Below are positions 24,631-32,607 of a stretch of 41,673 bases of DNA, piece by piece. The stretch lies in the NCBI RefSeq assembly GCF_016019935.1, contig NZ_JAECMT010000011.1, forward strand, positions 1-41,673. Reading direction: 5' to 3'. Source of the stretch: Paenibacillus sp. GSMTC-2017. Lineage in GTDB: Bacteria > Bacillota > Bacilli > Paenibacillales > Paenibacillaceae. A program made the translations under genes and the position numbers. Positions within the stretch are counted from its first letter, which is position 1. Each line of letters starts with the position of its first letter. The notes under the pieces are model-generated. The model was not told the origin of the DNA and did not search any database. It was given only the letters and a program-made list of their open reading frames with translations.

Positions 24631-25266
24631 TTACACCGCTTCCCGTCGATTGAAGATATAAACAGATAGTACCATAAACAGGAGACCATATCCTGCCAAT
24701 ATTATGAAATTCGACATACCAGGCATATGTCCAGCAACCATATTCCATGCTCCACTCGCATAACTATGTGATGGAAGCCACTGACCAATCGATTGCATCC
24801 ATGTCGGAAGGTTTTGAAGCGGCATCCATAGTCCGCCTACAATCGCAAGACCCATTTGAAGCACATTACCAATGGCAATCGATGTATTCGCGTTTTTCAG
24901 TGTTCCAAGCAGTGCACCTAGACCAAGCATTGGAATACTTCCAAGCCATAACCACATTCCGCAAGAAATCCATTGTACAGCTGTAAGTTCGATATCATGT
25001 GCAAGAGCTGCCGTTAGAAAAATGACGACGATTACGATTAAGTGAATAACCATTTGTGCAACCCCAGCTTGTGATCCGAGCATTCGAACTTCACCTGATG
25101 TTGGCTTCATAAGCCCAAGCATCATAGAAATTGTTGTCGTTTTACCTGCGCCATTCGGTCCTAGCAGTGCAGATATTTTGCCTTGTTTAAAGCTTAAGTT
25201 CATATGATCAACGGCGCGGTAATCGCCAAAGTTTTACTAGATTGATACACTCTATCGCTTTTTTCA
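24631..25266 (-). pseudogene. Collapsed second copy of the YvfRS-like ABC exporter (hybrid ATPase/permease remnant)
   Basis: An open frame from 25203 to 24631 joins the first ~47 residues of the ATPase (through Walker A GPNGAGKTT to MLGSQAG) directly to the last ~140 residues of the permease (VAQMVIHL to FNRREAV). Compared with the intact genes, about 1,031 bp are missing at 25062/25064. The true ATPase start (ATG at 25266, preceded by GGAGG) runs into a stop after about 20 codons, because two bases are lost near 25230 (gtaaaacaattt became gtaaaacttt). The ATG at 25203 has no Shine-Dalgarno. The product could not hydrolyse ATP, since signature and Walker B are gone. I call it a pseudogene, though the hybrid frame remains open. 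Confidence 0.88.
24711..25062. repeat. Duplicated permease segment, damaged copy
   Basis: Partner of 19557-19908. It ends exactly at the deletion junction (tgtgcaac joined to cccagctt). Confidence 0.88.
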
Positions 25267-25286
25267 TGTGTTTCATCCTCCGCTAT
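25064..25286. repeat. Duplicated ATPase 5' segment, damaged copy
   Basis: Partner of 20940-21165. It contains the 2-bp frameshift near 25230 and ends where about 92 bp of upstream promoter sequence are missing before the retained palindrome at 25288. Confidence 0.88.
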
Positions 25287-25287
25287 A

Positions 25288-25311
25288 GTCATTATGACAA
25301 ATGTCAGAATC
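25288..25311 (-). promoter_or_regulatory. Candidate regulator-binding site, copy 2
   Basis: Identical over 24 bp to 21258-21281. Here the -35/-10 region seen in copy 1 is deleted, so the site abuts the Shine-Dalgarno region of the pseudogene. The kinase and regulator genes would now depend on a different promoter. Confidence 0.5.
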
Positions 25312-25346
25312 TAAGATAATGACTGAATAAGACCTCTACATCTCAT

Positions 25347-25376
25347 AAAAAATACCCCGACCATAATTGGTCGGGG
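25347..25376 (-). terminator. Rho-independent terminator after the nucleotidyltransferase gene
   Basis: A stem ccccgacc/ggtcgggg with loop ataatt, followed on the minus strand by TATTTTTTAT. It lies 29 bp past the nucleotidyltransferase stop. The stem equals that at 19434-19455. Confidence 0.9.
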
Positions 25377-25404
25377 TTAAACTCTTTTCTATCGTAATTT
25401 CTGG

Positions 25405-26256
25405 TCAGTTCAGAGATACTTTGGACCGCACGAGCTGATCTGTTTCAGAAATAAGATCACGCAACATGTCTAAAGCCTTCTCCAACTCCGATTGATCTTC
25501 TGCAACTAAAGCAAATATATGATTAATTCTATTCGCATATTTTGATGGCGACAAAACAAATGAATCGACAATAGCATAAGCGCCCTTTTCGTTCATCCAG
25601 TACGTTTCATTAAGAGCAAACAAAACTTGATTCAAACAAGATACTGCTCTGAAACAACAACCAGCGATATAGGATAAATCCGTTTTATAGATACCTTTTC
25701 CCCCATTTTGGAGAGAGAATGTGGCTTCCCATAAAAACTTATTAATGATCGCTTTTTGAAACACTGGTGGGTATGGAAGTGCTCTGCCCTTCAATTTTTT
25801 AACAAGCCCTAACGGGTCCCACAATACTTTGCATAAAGCAAGCTCAGCGAAATAAATCGAATTTATAAATCCATGTGGATGCCCTGGTTGATAATCGATT
25901 GTGATCTCACCTCTCAGGGATTGATCTATTATCGCCAGTACTTTATTTTGATCGCGATACAACAAATCGACCGGTAGTTGATTAACTTTGAGCCAACCTC
26001 CGCCATTAATCCAAGGTCCCCAGCTACCGGTGTCCGTCACTATGTCTTCTCTTTGATCATCATCCAAAATTGCGGTAATACGACGAAGCCCATCTATATC
26101 CAGTCCTTTATCGGAATCATAATAGATTCCAATATCAATATCTGAGAGGGGATTTTCAGTTCCTCTTGCTCTTGAACCGCCAAGAACCAGAGCATTTACT
26201 CCATTAATTTGCTTTAGACTATCAACAACTTTTGCGATCGTGTAGTGTGCATCCAT
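25405..26256 (-). CDS. Nucleotidyltransferase-domain protein
   Basis: About 283 residues, started at the ATG of MDAHYTI because GGGAG fits it (8 nt) and overlaps the in-frame GTG. The polymerase-beta-type fold is clear: LGGSRARGTENPLSDIDIGIYYD supplies the GS motif and the two metal-binding aspartates (Asp39, Asp41). A third acidic residue is likely in LPVDLLYRD. The C-terminal half is helical, as in aminoglycoside-type and other small-molecule nucleotidyltransferases. It may modify an antibiotic or another small molecule, but no resistance class can be assigned. It is monocistronic, with a terminator directly downstream. Confidence 0.9.
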   Translation of the reverse strand: MDAHYTIAKVVDSLKQINGVNALVLGGSRARGTENPLSDIDIGIYYDSDKGLDIDGLRRITAILDDDQREDIVTDTGSWGPWINGGGWLKVNQLPVDLLYRDQNKVLAIIDQSLRGEITIDYQPGHPHGFINSIYFAELALCKVLWDPLGLVKKLKGRALPYPPVFQKAIINKFLWEATFSLQNGGKGIYKTDLSYIAGCCFRAVSCLNQVLFALNETYWMNEKGAYAIVDSFVLSPSKYANRINHIFALVAEDQSELEKALDMLRDLISETDQLVRSKVSLN

Positions 26257-26339
26257 AACACTCACTCCCTGGTTACTTATTCACTATCCGAAAATAAAAA
26301 GTTTGACCTCCTCTTTCTGCAACCAATGTGACAAATAAA

Positions 26340-27482
26340 CTATTTGCCACTTTCCGTTAATCCGCTAATAAGAGAATCATATAATAGAAGCAACTCTTTC
26401 GATGGGCGAATGCCTAGTTCTTTCTTTAAGAGCTTCACATAGTCCGTGTATTGAGCGGTCAATCCCTTTTTATCCCCATCTTGCCCCAGCTTCTTCATCA
26501 ATAGCTCCACAACTGATTCATCCAGCGGATTACGAACATGCAACTTCGACAACAGTTTTGATGCGGTGCTCGTGTTGCCATACTCAAGGAGCGTCTTCAC
26601 TACATTTTTGACAAAAGTAGTGTACATCTCCGCAAGTCGATCTGTTTCATGAATCGCCCATACGTATGCTTTACTCCCAAACAAATCGCCAGTATAAAGC
26701 CGCTCAATCTTTAAAGCTTCTTCCACGTTTACGCTGTTTATAATCCCCAGATTACTTACTTGGCGTTCGAACTGCTCAAAGTCTATAACTGCATCATTCA
26801 GTTCCAGTACGTATCCGTCATTCTCCGATTGAATGAATTCTCTTAGTCCGATAGGCTCAAGCGATTTACGTAGCTGGTAAACGGTTGTGTTTAAATATTT
26901 TTCTGCATTTACATTCGTCATTCCTGCGAAAATGTCTACAACGAGCCGAGAACGAGAAATTCTTCTGCCCTCGTTTAGCAACAAGTATGCAAAGAGCTCC
27001 GCGCACTTGCTAGAGATCCACTTCACACGCCCCGTCTCATTCCAGACAAAAAAGTCGCCTAAGGTCGCAACATTAACAGTGCTAGTTGCGGCAACATCCT
27101 TAAGTGACGGCTGACCTACTCTCCCGCTTTCAAGCACACGATAAATCGTCCGTTCGAGTCTTTCTTGCGTTACTGGCTTCACTAAGTAATCTAGAACAGA
27201 TAATTCGAAAGCTTCCAATGCATAATCCTTATGCGAAGTGACGAATACGATCTGTGTCTTACTGTTCTCCTTGTCCAGCTTAGCAGCGAAAGTAAGTCCG
27301 CTGTCTCCCGGCATTGAGATATCTACAAATGCCAAATCGATATCCACATTTTCGTTAAGGAAGGCAGTCGCTGCATGTGTATCTACAAACTCCCCCATTA
27401 CTTGCATGCTCGGATACTTTGATAACATTTTCCTCATAATTAAATGCATGACAGGTTCATCGTCAACCAATATAACTTTCAA
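26340..27482 (-). CDS. Response regulator with winged helix and BTAD domain (SARP-like)
   Basis: A 380-residue regulator. The receiver has Asp7/Asp8 and phosphoacceptor Asp54 (LAFVDISMPGDSG), Thr/Ser in FVTSHKD and Lys in YLVKPVT. The DNA-binding part (about residues 140-235) contains SKCAELFAYLLLNEGRRISR and YLNTTVYQLRKSLEP. A C-terminal helical BTAD domain follows (about 240-378), ending ELGIRPSKELLLLYDSL. The start is TTG (27482), and the first 20 bp overlap the kinase gene, so the two are translationally coupled. This REC-wHTH-BTAD order is known in Bacilli. The genes it controls are not evident here. Confidence 0.93.
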   Translation of the reverse strand: MKVILVDDEPVMHLIMRKMLSKYPSMQVMGEFVDTHAATAFLNENVDIDLAFVDISMPGDSGLTFAAKLDKENSKTQIVFVTSHKDYALEAFELSVLDYLVKPVTQERLERTIYRVLESGRVGQPSLKDVAATSTVNVATLGDFFVWNETGRVKWISSKCAELFAYLLLNEGRRISRSRLVVDIFAGMTNVNAEKYLNTTVYQLRKSLEPIGLREFIQSENDGYVLELNDAVIDFEQFERQVSNLGIINSVNVEEALKIERLYTGDLFGSKAYVWAIHETDRLAEMYTTFVKNVVKTLLEYGNTSTASKLLSKLHVRNPLDESVVELLMKKLGQDGDKKGLTAQYTDYVKLLKKELGIRPSKELLLLYDSLISGLTESGK

Positions 27483-29292
27483 CTTTTCTCACCACCGTTC
27501 CTTCACTTTCATTTATTCCAAGACCACCAATAGAGCCCCGAAGCGTAAATAAAAATGTTGTTCCTTGACCAGTTAAGCTCTCAAAGCGGAGACTGCCTCC
27601 ATGCATACGAAGAAATTCGCGTGTGAGCACTAAGCCAAATCTCATTTCGCCACCATCATCTCTGCTCGCGAATGCTGGCTCTTTAAAATACATCTCATCG
27701 TGACGAAGTAGCTGCGCCGTCTCCTCATCAATCCCGCTCCCATTGTCGCTAACGAACACTGTTACTAGATCTCCCTCAATAGAAGCCCTAATATTGATTT
27801 CCCCACCGACAGGAGTGTATTTAATCGCATTAGACAACAAGTTGCGGAAAATAAGATCGAGCATTTCTTTATCTGCCTGTACAGTCAACCTTTCGTCAAT
27901 AAGCCCCTCTACTACGATATTTTTCATCCCAGCTCTTGCACTAGCTTGCAAAAGAGCCTGTTCCACAACTTGTTGCAAGTTCCACGATTGTGGGCGAAAC
28001 GCTACTTCCCCATTCTGACTGCGATACCAATCTAACAAATTATCGATAAGATGGAATGTGCCACGAACTTGTCGCCTAATTTCCTGAAACACTTCTACAT
28101 TCCCCAAATCGCTATCAGTTGGTTCTTCACCTAGCAGTTCCGTCAAACTAACGAGTAGCGCAATCGGATCTCGAATATCATGTGTCATAACGGTAAACAG
28201 CTTGTCCTTAAAAGCATTTAACTGGGTCAGTCGCTCCGACTTCTCACGCAGCCTCTCTTCATTCTCCTTTAGCTCCGTTACATCGCCTAACATCAACATT
28301 TTACCTATAGGGGTCGTTCCCGTATCATAAATATAAGTCAAGCTACACATATAATATCTGCGCCTATCGTCCAGTATGCGTTGGAACGAGAACCGTTCAT
28401 CCTGAAATTTCGTTACTATAATTCTCGCGAGTAAATCTGGACAATCATTCATCACTTCTTTAAAGGACGCAGGAAAACTTTTTGTTTGAGCAAGCTCTGG
28501 GAAGACTTCTTCAGCAGCACGATTGTGACTTACAATCTGATTCTCGTAATCCAGCAGTACAACACCGTCACGAATTGTATCATACATTTTTGCATGGGCG
28601 AGAGGTGCTAATCGAAGCAACCTAAACCTAAAAATACCCCAAGCATATACAACTCCCGAAACTGCAAATCCAAATGTTGTAAAGTCGATCACTTTGCTAA
28701 ACATATAACCAATATTGAACAACATGGGAGCAGCCGCGCCCAAAATAAGAATAACGATCTGCTTACGTACAATAGGCAATGCTCGTAAGTACATTGGGAT
28801 AAATAACAAGATCCCGAGCAACAAAATAGTGTAATTGTAAACCGCATGAACCGAATACCACGGTCCTTTTATGGTGTTGTACAGTGGAATGGTAGCGTTG
28901 GGATTTAGCACATATTCCTTGTAAATAAGATGATGCCAGTCATTGGTGAGATGGAGGAAAAAAGTTACTGTAGGAATAAAGAATAGTAATGCTATTATCC
29001 TTTTTCTATACTGAGGTGCAAGACCCGTAAATTGAATGACCAGCAACAGCCAGAAAGCAGATACGAAAGGAATACCCAAATATTCAATGTGTAGCGACAA
29101 CTTTACACCTATTAAGCTGCCGCTCAAAATTTCAAACACATAACCACATGCATAAAAAGATGCGGTTAGCATCATATATATCATCGTTCTTGCTACCTGT
29201 AGATGACGTTTCCTATAAGACAGAAAAGCTACAAACAACATAATTGCCGTCGCGAAGCATAGCAGTATCGACATCCATTGTCTTGTATCCAC
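27463..29292 (-). CDS. 7TM-type sensor histidine kinase with PAS domain
   Basis: A 609-residue kinase. Seven to eight hydrophobic helices span residues 7-225, matching the HisKA_7TM sensor module (family knowledge). A PAS-like domain occupies about 235-345 (YDTIRDGVVLLDYENQIVSHN). The coiled coil leads to HisKA with FTVMTHDIRDPIALL (His371). HATPase boxes are NLLSNAIKYTP, VSDNGSGID and MRFGLVLTREFLRMHGG. The start is GTG with TTGGAGG upstream. The stop overlaps the regulator start by 20 bp. Similar 7TM kinases sense small molecules in the membrane. The ligand is unknown. Confidence 0.94.
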   Translation of the reverse strand: MDTRQWMSILLCFATAIMLFVAFLSYRKRHLQVARTMIYMMLTASFYACGYVFEILSGSLIGVKLSLHIEYLGIPFVSAFWLLLVIQFTGLAPQYRKRIIALLFFIPTVTFFLHLTNDWHHLIYKEYVLNPNATIPLYNTIKGPWYSVHAVYNYTILLLGILLFIPMYLRALPIVRKQIVILILGAAAPMLFNIGYMFSKVIDFTTFGFAVSGVVYAWGIFRFRLLRLAPLAHAKMYDTIRDGVVLLDYENQIVSHNRAAEEVFPELAQTKSFPASFKEVMNDCPDLLARIIVTKFQDERFSFQRILDDRRRYYMCSLTYIYDTGTTPIGKMLMLGDVTELKENEERLREKSERLTQLNAFKDKLFTVMTHDIRDPIALLVSLTELLGEEPTDSDLGNVEVFQEIRRQVRGTFHLIDNLLDWYRSQNGEVAFRPQSWNLQQVVEQALLQASARAGMKNIVVEGLIDERLTVQADKEMLDLIFRNLLSNAIKYTPVGGEINIRASIEGDLVTVFVSDNGSGIDEETAQLLRHDEMYFKEPAFASRDDGGEMRFGLVLTREFLRMHGGSLRFESLTGQGTTFLFTLRGSIGGLGINESEGTVVRKVESYIG

Positions 29293-29462
29293 GACAGCAC
29301 CTCCAAATCATACTAACTCTATCCGTTACTTCTACTGTTTAATAAAATTCTCTATACATAGTCTAAGCGCTTTGTACAGACACCTGCCATTACCTTACAT
29401 TTTACAATGAGAGTACTATTATTGAAACAAAAACTATTATCGCCATTAATAATTAAGCATGC

Positions 29463-29503
29463 AAAAAAAAGCGTCGAATCTACCCTTACGCCAATCACGA
29501 CGC
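29463..29503 (-). terminator. Rho-independent terminator after the alpha/beta hydrolase gene
   Basis: On the minus strand gcgtcg, a 21-nt loop and cgacgc are followed by eight T residues. It lies about 70 bp past the hydrolase stop at 29577. Confidence 0.78.
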
Positions 29504-29576
29504 AATTGATTGTTCAGACACTTTAGATAGCTCTATCTATTCTTGATAAATCCCCACCATCAGAAGAAGATAAAGA

Positions 29577-30359
29577 TTACCCTATAAATTGTACCAACAC
29601 CTTATTAAATCTATCTCTTTCCTCCCAAAATGCACCATGACCGCTATATTGAAACGGAACAAGCTGAGAGCCTTTTATTAACTTATGTGTTTCCTCCCCT
29701 CGTGCAAAAGGGACAACCTTATCATGAATGCCATGAATGATTAATGTAGGTACAATGATTTTGCCAAGATCATCGTATACATTCTCATCTCTTAGCATGG
29801 CCATAATTGAAGCAGTTGCCCAGCTTGCTGCTTGTAAGCCCATCTGTAGGAACCAGTCTGCGAAAGGACCGGTTATATGCTGAAAGAAAAAAATATTCGT
29901 TACATCTTGCAGCATTTTGGGACGATCATTAAGAGTTCCTGTAATAAACTGTTCTGCTACTTCTGCTGTAACGCCAATTGGAGATGCGGCATCTATTAAT
30001 ACTAACTTTGAGACCCCATGACCTTGATGCCGAGCCATATACCGTATGGAGATCATCCCGCCTGTCGAGTGACCCGCTAATGTGACATTATTTAGCTGAA
30101 GCGCACCGACTACTGCTCGAATATCATCTGCCATCCTGTCTAAATTGTAACCGGTGTATGGTTTATCGGAATTACCGAATCCTCTCCAATCAATGCCAAT
30201 ACAACGAAAGCCCATTGCTGGAAGTACATTAAACTGATATTCGAACTGTTTATGACTTAAAGGCCAACCATGTATAAACAAAATGGTTTTGTTCCCTTTA
30301 GGATTGATATCCTCTACAAATATGTTTACGCCTGGTTCGACAGTAATATAGTATCCCAT
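29577..30359 (-). CDS. Alpha/beta hydrolase (chloroperoxidase/esterase-like)
   Basis: About 260 residues, started at the second methionine (MGYYITV), seven bases after GGGGG. It is a soluble single-domain hydrolase: HGWPLSHKQ oxyanion strand, nucleophile elbow LAGHSTGGM (Ser98), catalytic Asp in IHGIHDKVVPF and His in SGHGAFWEE. The WRGFGNSD segment and overall length fit the haloperoxidase/esterase branch. The substrate is unknown. It is monocistronic between two terminators (29463-29503 and 30425-30485). Confidence 0.92.
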   Translation of the reverse strand: MGYYITVEPGVNIFVEDINPKGNKTILFIHGWPLSHKQFEYQFNVLPAMGFRCIGIDWRGFGNSDKPYTGYNLDRMADDIRAVVGALQLNNVTLAGHSTGGMISIRYMARHQGHGVSKLVLIDAASPIGVTAEVAEQFITGTLNDRPKMLQDVTNIFFFQHITGPFADWFLQMGLQAASWATASIMAMLRDENVYDDLGKIIVPTLIIHGIHDKVVPFARGEETHKLIKGSQLVPFQYSGHGAFWEERDRFNKVLVQFIG

Positions 30360-30424
30360 GTTCATTCCCCCGTTTTACTAAAGCAGTAGTAACTACAGGA
30401 TACTCACCCAGAGGAAATTAGGTG

Positions 30425-30485
30425 AAAAAAAGCGATAGTTCTATTAGAAGAGTTAACATTAACTCTACTCACAGTACTATCGCTT
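30425..30485 (-). terminator. Compound terminator hairpin after the MBL-fold gene
   Basis: The minus strand pairs agcgatagt with actatcgct and contains an inner inverted repeat (agagttaa/ttaactct). A T7 tract follows. It lies 8 bp past the stop at 30493. Confidence 0.88.
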
Positions 30486-30492
30486 ACCTTTT

Positions 30493-31308
30493 TTATAAGA
30501 ATTCACTTCTAATGATCCGTATATTTTCTTTGTGACAATACTCCGTAAAAGGAGATAAAAAAGCATGTTCCGTATAGAGTGCTTCGAGCACGGCATCACC
30601 ATTAGAACGAACAGCTTCGATCAGTCGGTTTAAATAATCCGTTGCCATGTCTAGTCGCCTGTTCATCTCTAATGAATCGTCAGTTGCTTGTCCATGACCT
30701 GGTATGAGTAAGTTAATGGAGTGATCAGCGAAAATCCCCTCTGTCTTCTCCAAAGTTTGTATATAAGCCCTCGCACTGTCATATATAAAAGGCAGCTCAA
30801 AATTCGATAAATAATCACCTGCAATCATTATGCCAAACGGTTCAACTACAGTTATTAACCCATCTGCTGTATGCCCCGGCGCCAAATAAAAAGTTATACT
30901 CGTGTCACCTACCCGTAGCTGCTGACCGTCCTCATGAATGACGATATCCAATCTCGGAAATTCAATCGGATAATTTCTATGTATATAATTTTTGGCATCG
31001 AACTCTCGAATCATTTCAAGCTTCTGCTCTTTCTCTGAATGATGATGCAGTCCCGAACTGCCAATTACTTTTGCATCCGGAAATGCTCGATAGCCGATAA
31101 TATGGTCAAAATCTCCATGCGTAAATAGTAGATATGTATCCCGTTCCGCTTTTATCGCATTAACATATTGTTTGATCGCCTCTACCTCACCCGAAAGCCA
31201 GTTAGGATCTACAATAAGTAAGATATCATTCGTTTGAATGACCGTCGATGTCGTTTGAAATAGTTCACTTTGGAACACGGTTACGTGTTCATTCTGATAA
31301 TGGATCAT
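30493..31308 (-). CDS. MBL-fold metallohydrolase (HxDxDH variant)
   Basis: A 271-residue metallo-beta-lactamase-fold enzyme. The metal motif reads FTHGDFDHIIGY: His64, Asp66, Asp68, His69. The usual second histidine of HxHxDH is replaced by aspartate, a known subfamily variant. Further ligands are likely in LAPGHTADGL, MIAGDYLSN and LLIPGHGQA. No signal peptide is present, so it is cytoplasmic. AAAGGA is 9 nt before the ATG. It is transcribed divergently from the orphan regulator at 31395 across 86 bp, suggesting that regulator controls it (inference). The substrate is unknown. Confidence 0.92.
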   Translation of the reverse strand: MIHYQNEHVTVFQSELFQTTSTVIQTNDILLIVDPNWLSGEVEAIKQYVNAIKAERDTYLLFTHGDFDHIIGYRAFPDAKVIGSSGLHHHSEKEQKLEMIREFDAKNYIHRNYPIEFPRLDIVIHEDGQQLRVGDTSITFYLAPGHTADGLITVVEPFGIMIAGDYLSNFELPFIYDSARAYIQTLEKTEGIFADHSINLLIPGHGQATDDSLEMNRRLDMATDYLNRLIEAVRSNGDAVLEALYTEHAFLSPFTEYCHKENIRIIRSEFL

Positions 31309-31394
31309 CTTTATTCATCCTTTCAAAGTTACCTTAATAGGCCCAAGTATATATGTTATTCTAATATTAACTAGAGACGGAAGGAAGAAGGACG

Positions 31395-32546
31395 ATGTTG
31401 GAGCTATTATTTAATACTACTAATTATACCGTTACCCATGGCTCGGATCGTCAGGAGTTATTAGCTAAAGAATTTGCATTGCTGCAATTTTTATTCGAAA
31501 ATCGTAATCGAACCTTCACAAGGGGACAACTACTTGATCATGTATGGCCGCTTGAATATCCTGTGGACCGTACCGTTGATGACCATATCTATAGACTACG
31601 GAAAAAGCTGAAGCATTGGGAGTCTATTGAAATCCATACCATACGGGGATATGGGTATAGTCTTACTATCCAAGAACCAAAACAATTTAAAAATCCTTCA
31701 ATGAATGATAACGACATGAAGGAAACTATCGTAAACCTATTCAAAAAGTATCACCGATTTGGTCAAGGTAAATCAATGATCGCATTAGCTACTCAGCAAG
31801 ATGTACTCGGTTTTGAACTCAATCCTTATTACCTCATGTACATTCACTTCATTCAAGGAGATATTTCGTGGTTTATTCACTCAAGTGATATTCCAATGCA
31901 GGAACGATTTTATTGGATGTTGATATTACATAGATTAACTACCTCCGATGCGGTACGAACACTGGATTTCTGTGAAAGAGCATTAAAAACAAATCTGCTT
32001 TCGTCCGAGCAACACCGAGAGATGACTGTCCTTAATATTATGGAAGTATATGCAGATGCGGGAAGAGAAATTGATGCAATTAAACAATTTAAACATACAA
32101 GGAAAACCGTTAACGAACAACAATTAGTAGGCTTTATCATACCTATAGAAATTATGGAAGTATACGTACTTCTATTGGCTGGTCAATTTTCAGAGGTAGA
32201 AAAGCGTTTAGTCGGACTAGAAGAAATGCTTCAGTCTTCTCCTTATTTGCGAGAAGTTGGACGTTATCAGATCGTTAAAGGACTATGGCTGCTGTCTTGT
32301 GGGAAGAGAGAAGATGCTATCATTTTACTGGATGAAGGGATAGAAGTATTAAAAATGTCCTTACACACCCCTCAACTGGTAATCTCCATACAACAGATTA
32401 TTGTTTATGTGGAACAACATGTGCAAGACGCTGTTCTTCTTAATAAGTTTAAAACGATGTTTGAGTCTTTGGACAAACAATACAGGCTAACAACACATAA
32501 AAAAGAGCTTGAGCACCTTATAGAAAGCACATTGCTATCCGTCTGA
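31395..32546 (+). CDS. Orphan winged-helix regulator with C-terminal helical (TPR/BTAD-like) domain
   Basis: A 383-residue protein. Residues 1-95 are an OmpR-type winged helix (KEFALLQFLFENRNRTFTRG, HVWPLEYPVDRTVDDHIYRL, then HTIRGYGYSLTI), but there is no receiver domain, so it is not a phosphorylated regulator. Residues 115-383 are all-helical and repeat-like, resembling TPR or BTAD regions used for ligand or protein sensing. No membrane helix is visible. It sits between the divergent MBL-fold gene and the downstream MFS exporter (62 bp away), the layout of a local regulator with its targets. Confidence 0.87.
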   Translation: MLELLFNTTNYTVTHGSDRQELLAKEFALLQFLFENRNRTFTRGQLLDHVWPLEYPVDRTVDDHIYRLRKKLKHWESIEIHTIRGYGYSLTIQEPKQFKNPSMNDNDMKETIVNLFKKYHRFGQGKSMIALATQQDVLGFELNPYYLMYIHFIQGDISWFIHSSDIPMQERFYWMLILHRLTTSDAVRTLDFCERALKTNLLSSEQHREMTVLNIMEVYADAGREIDAIKQFKHTRKTVNEQQLVGFIIPIEIMEVYVLLLAGQFSEVEKRLVGLEEMLQSSPYLREVGRYQIVKGLWLLSCGKREDAIILLDEGIEVLKMSLHTPQLVISIQQIIVYVEQHVQDAVLLNKFKTMFESLDKQYRLTTHKKELEHLIESTLLSV

Positions 32547-32607
32547 TATTCCTCTGACATTGTACCGATATGATTATTCCATCTACACAAAGACGGAGGA
32601 ATAATCA

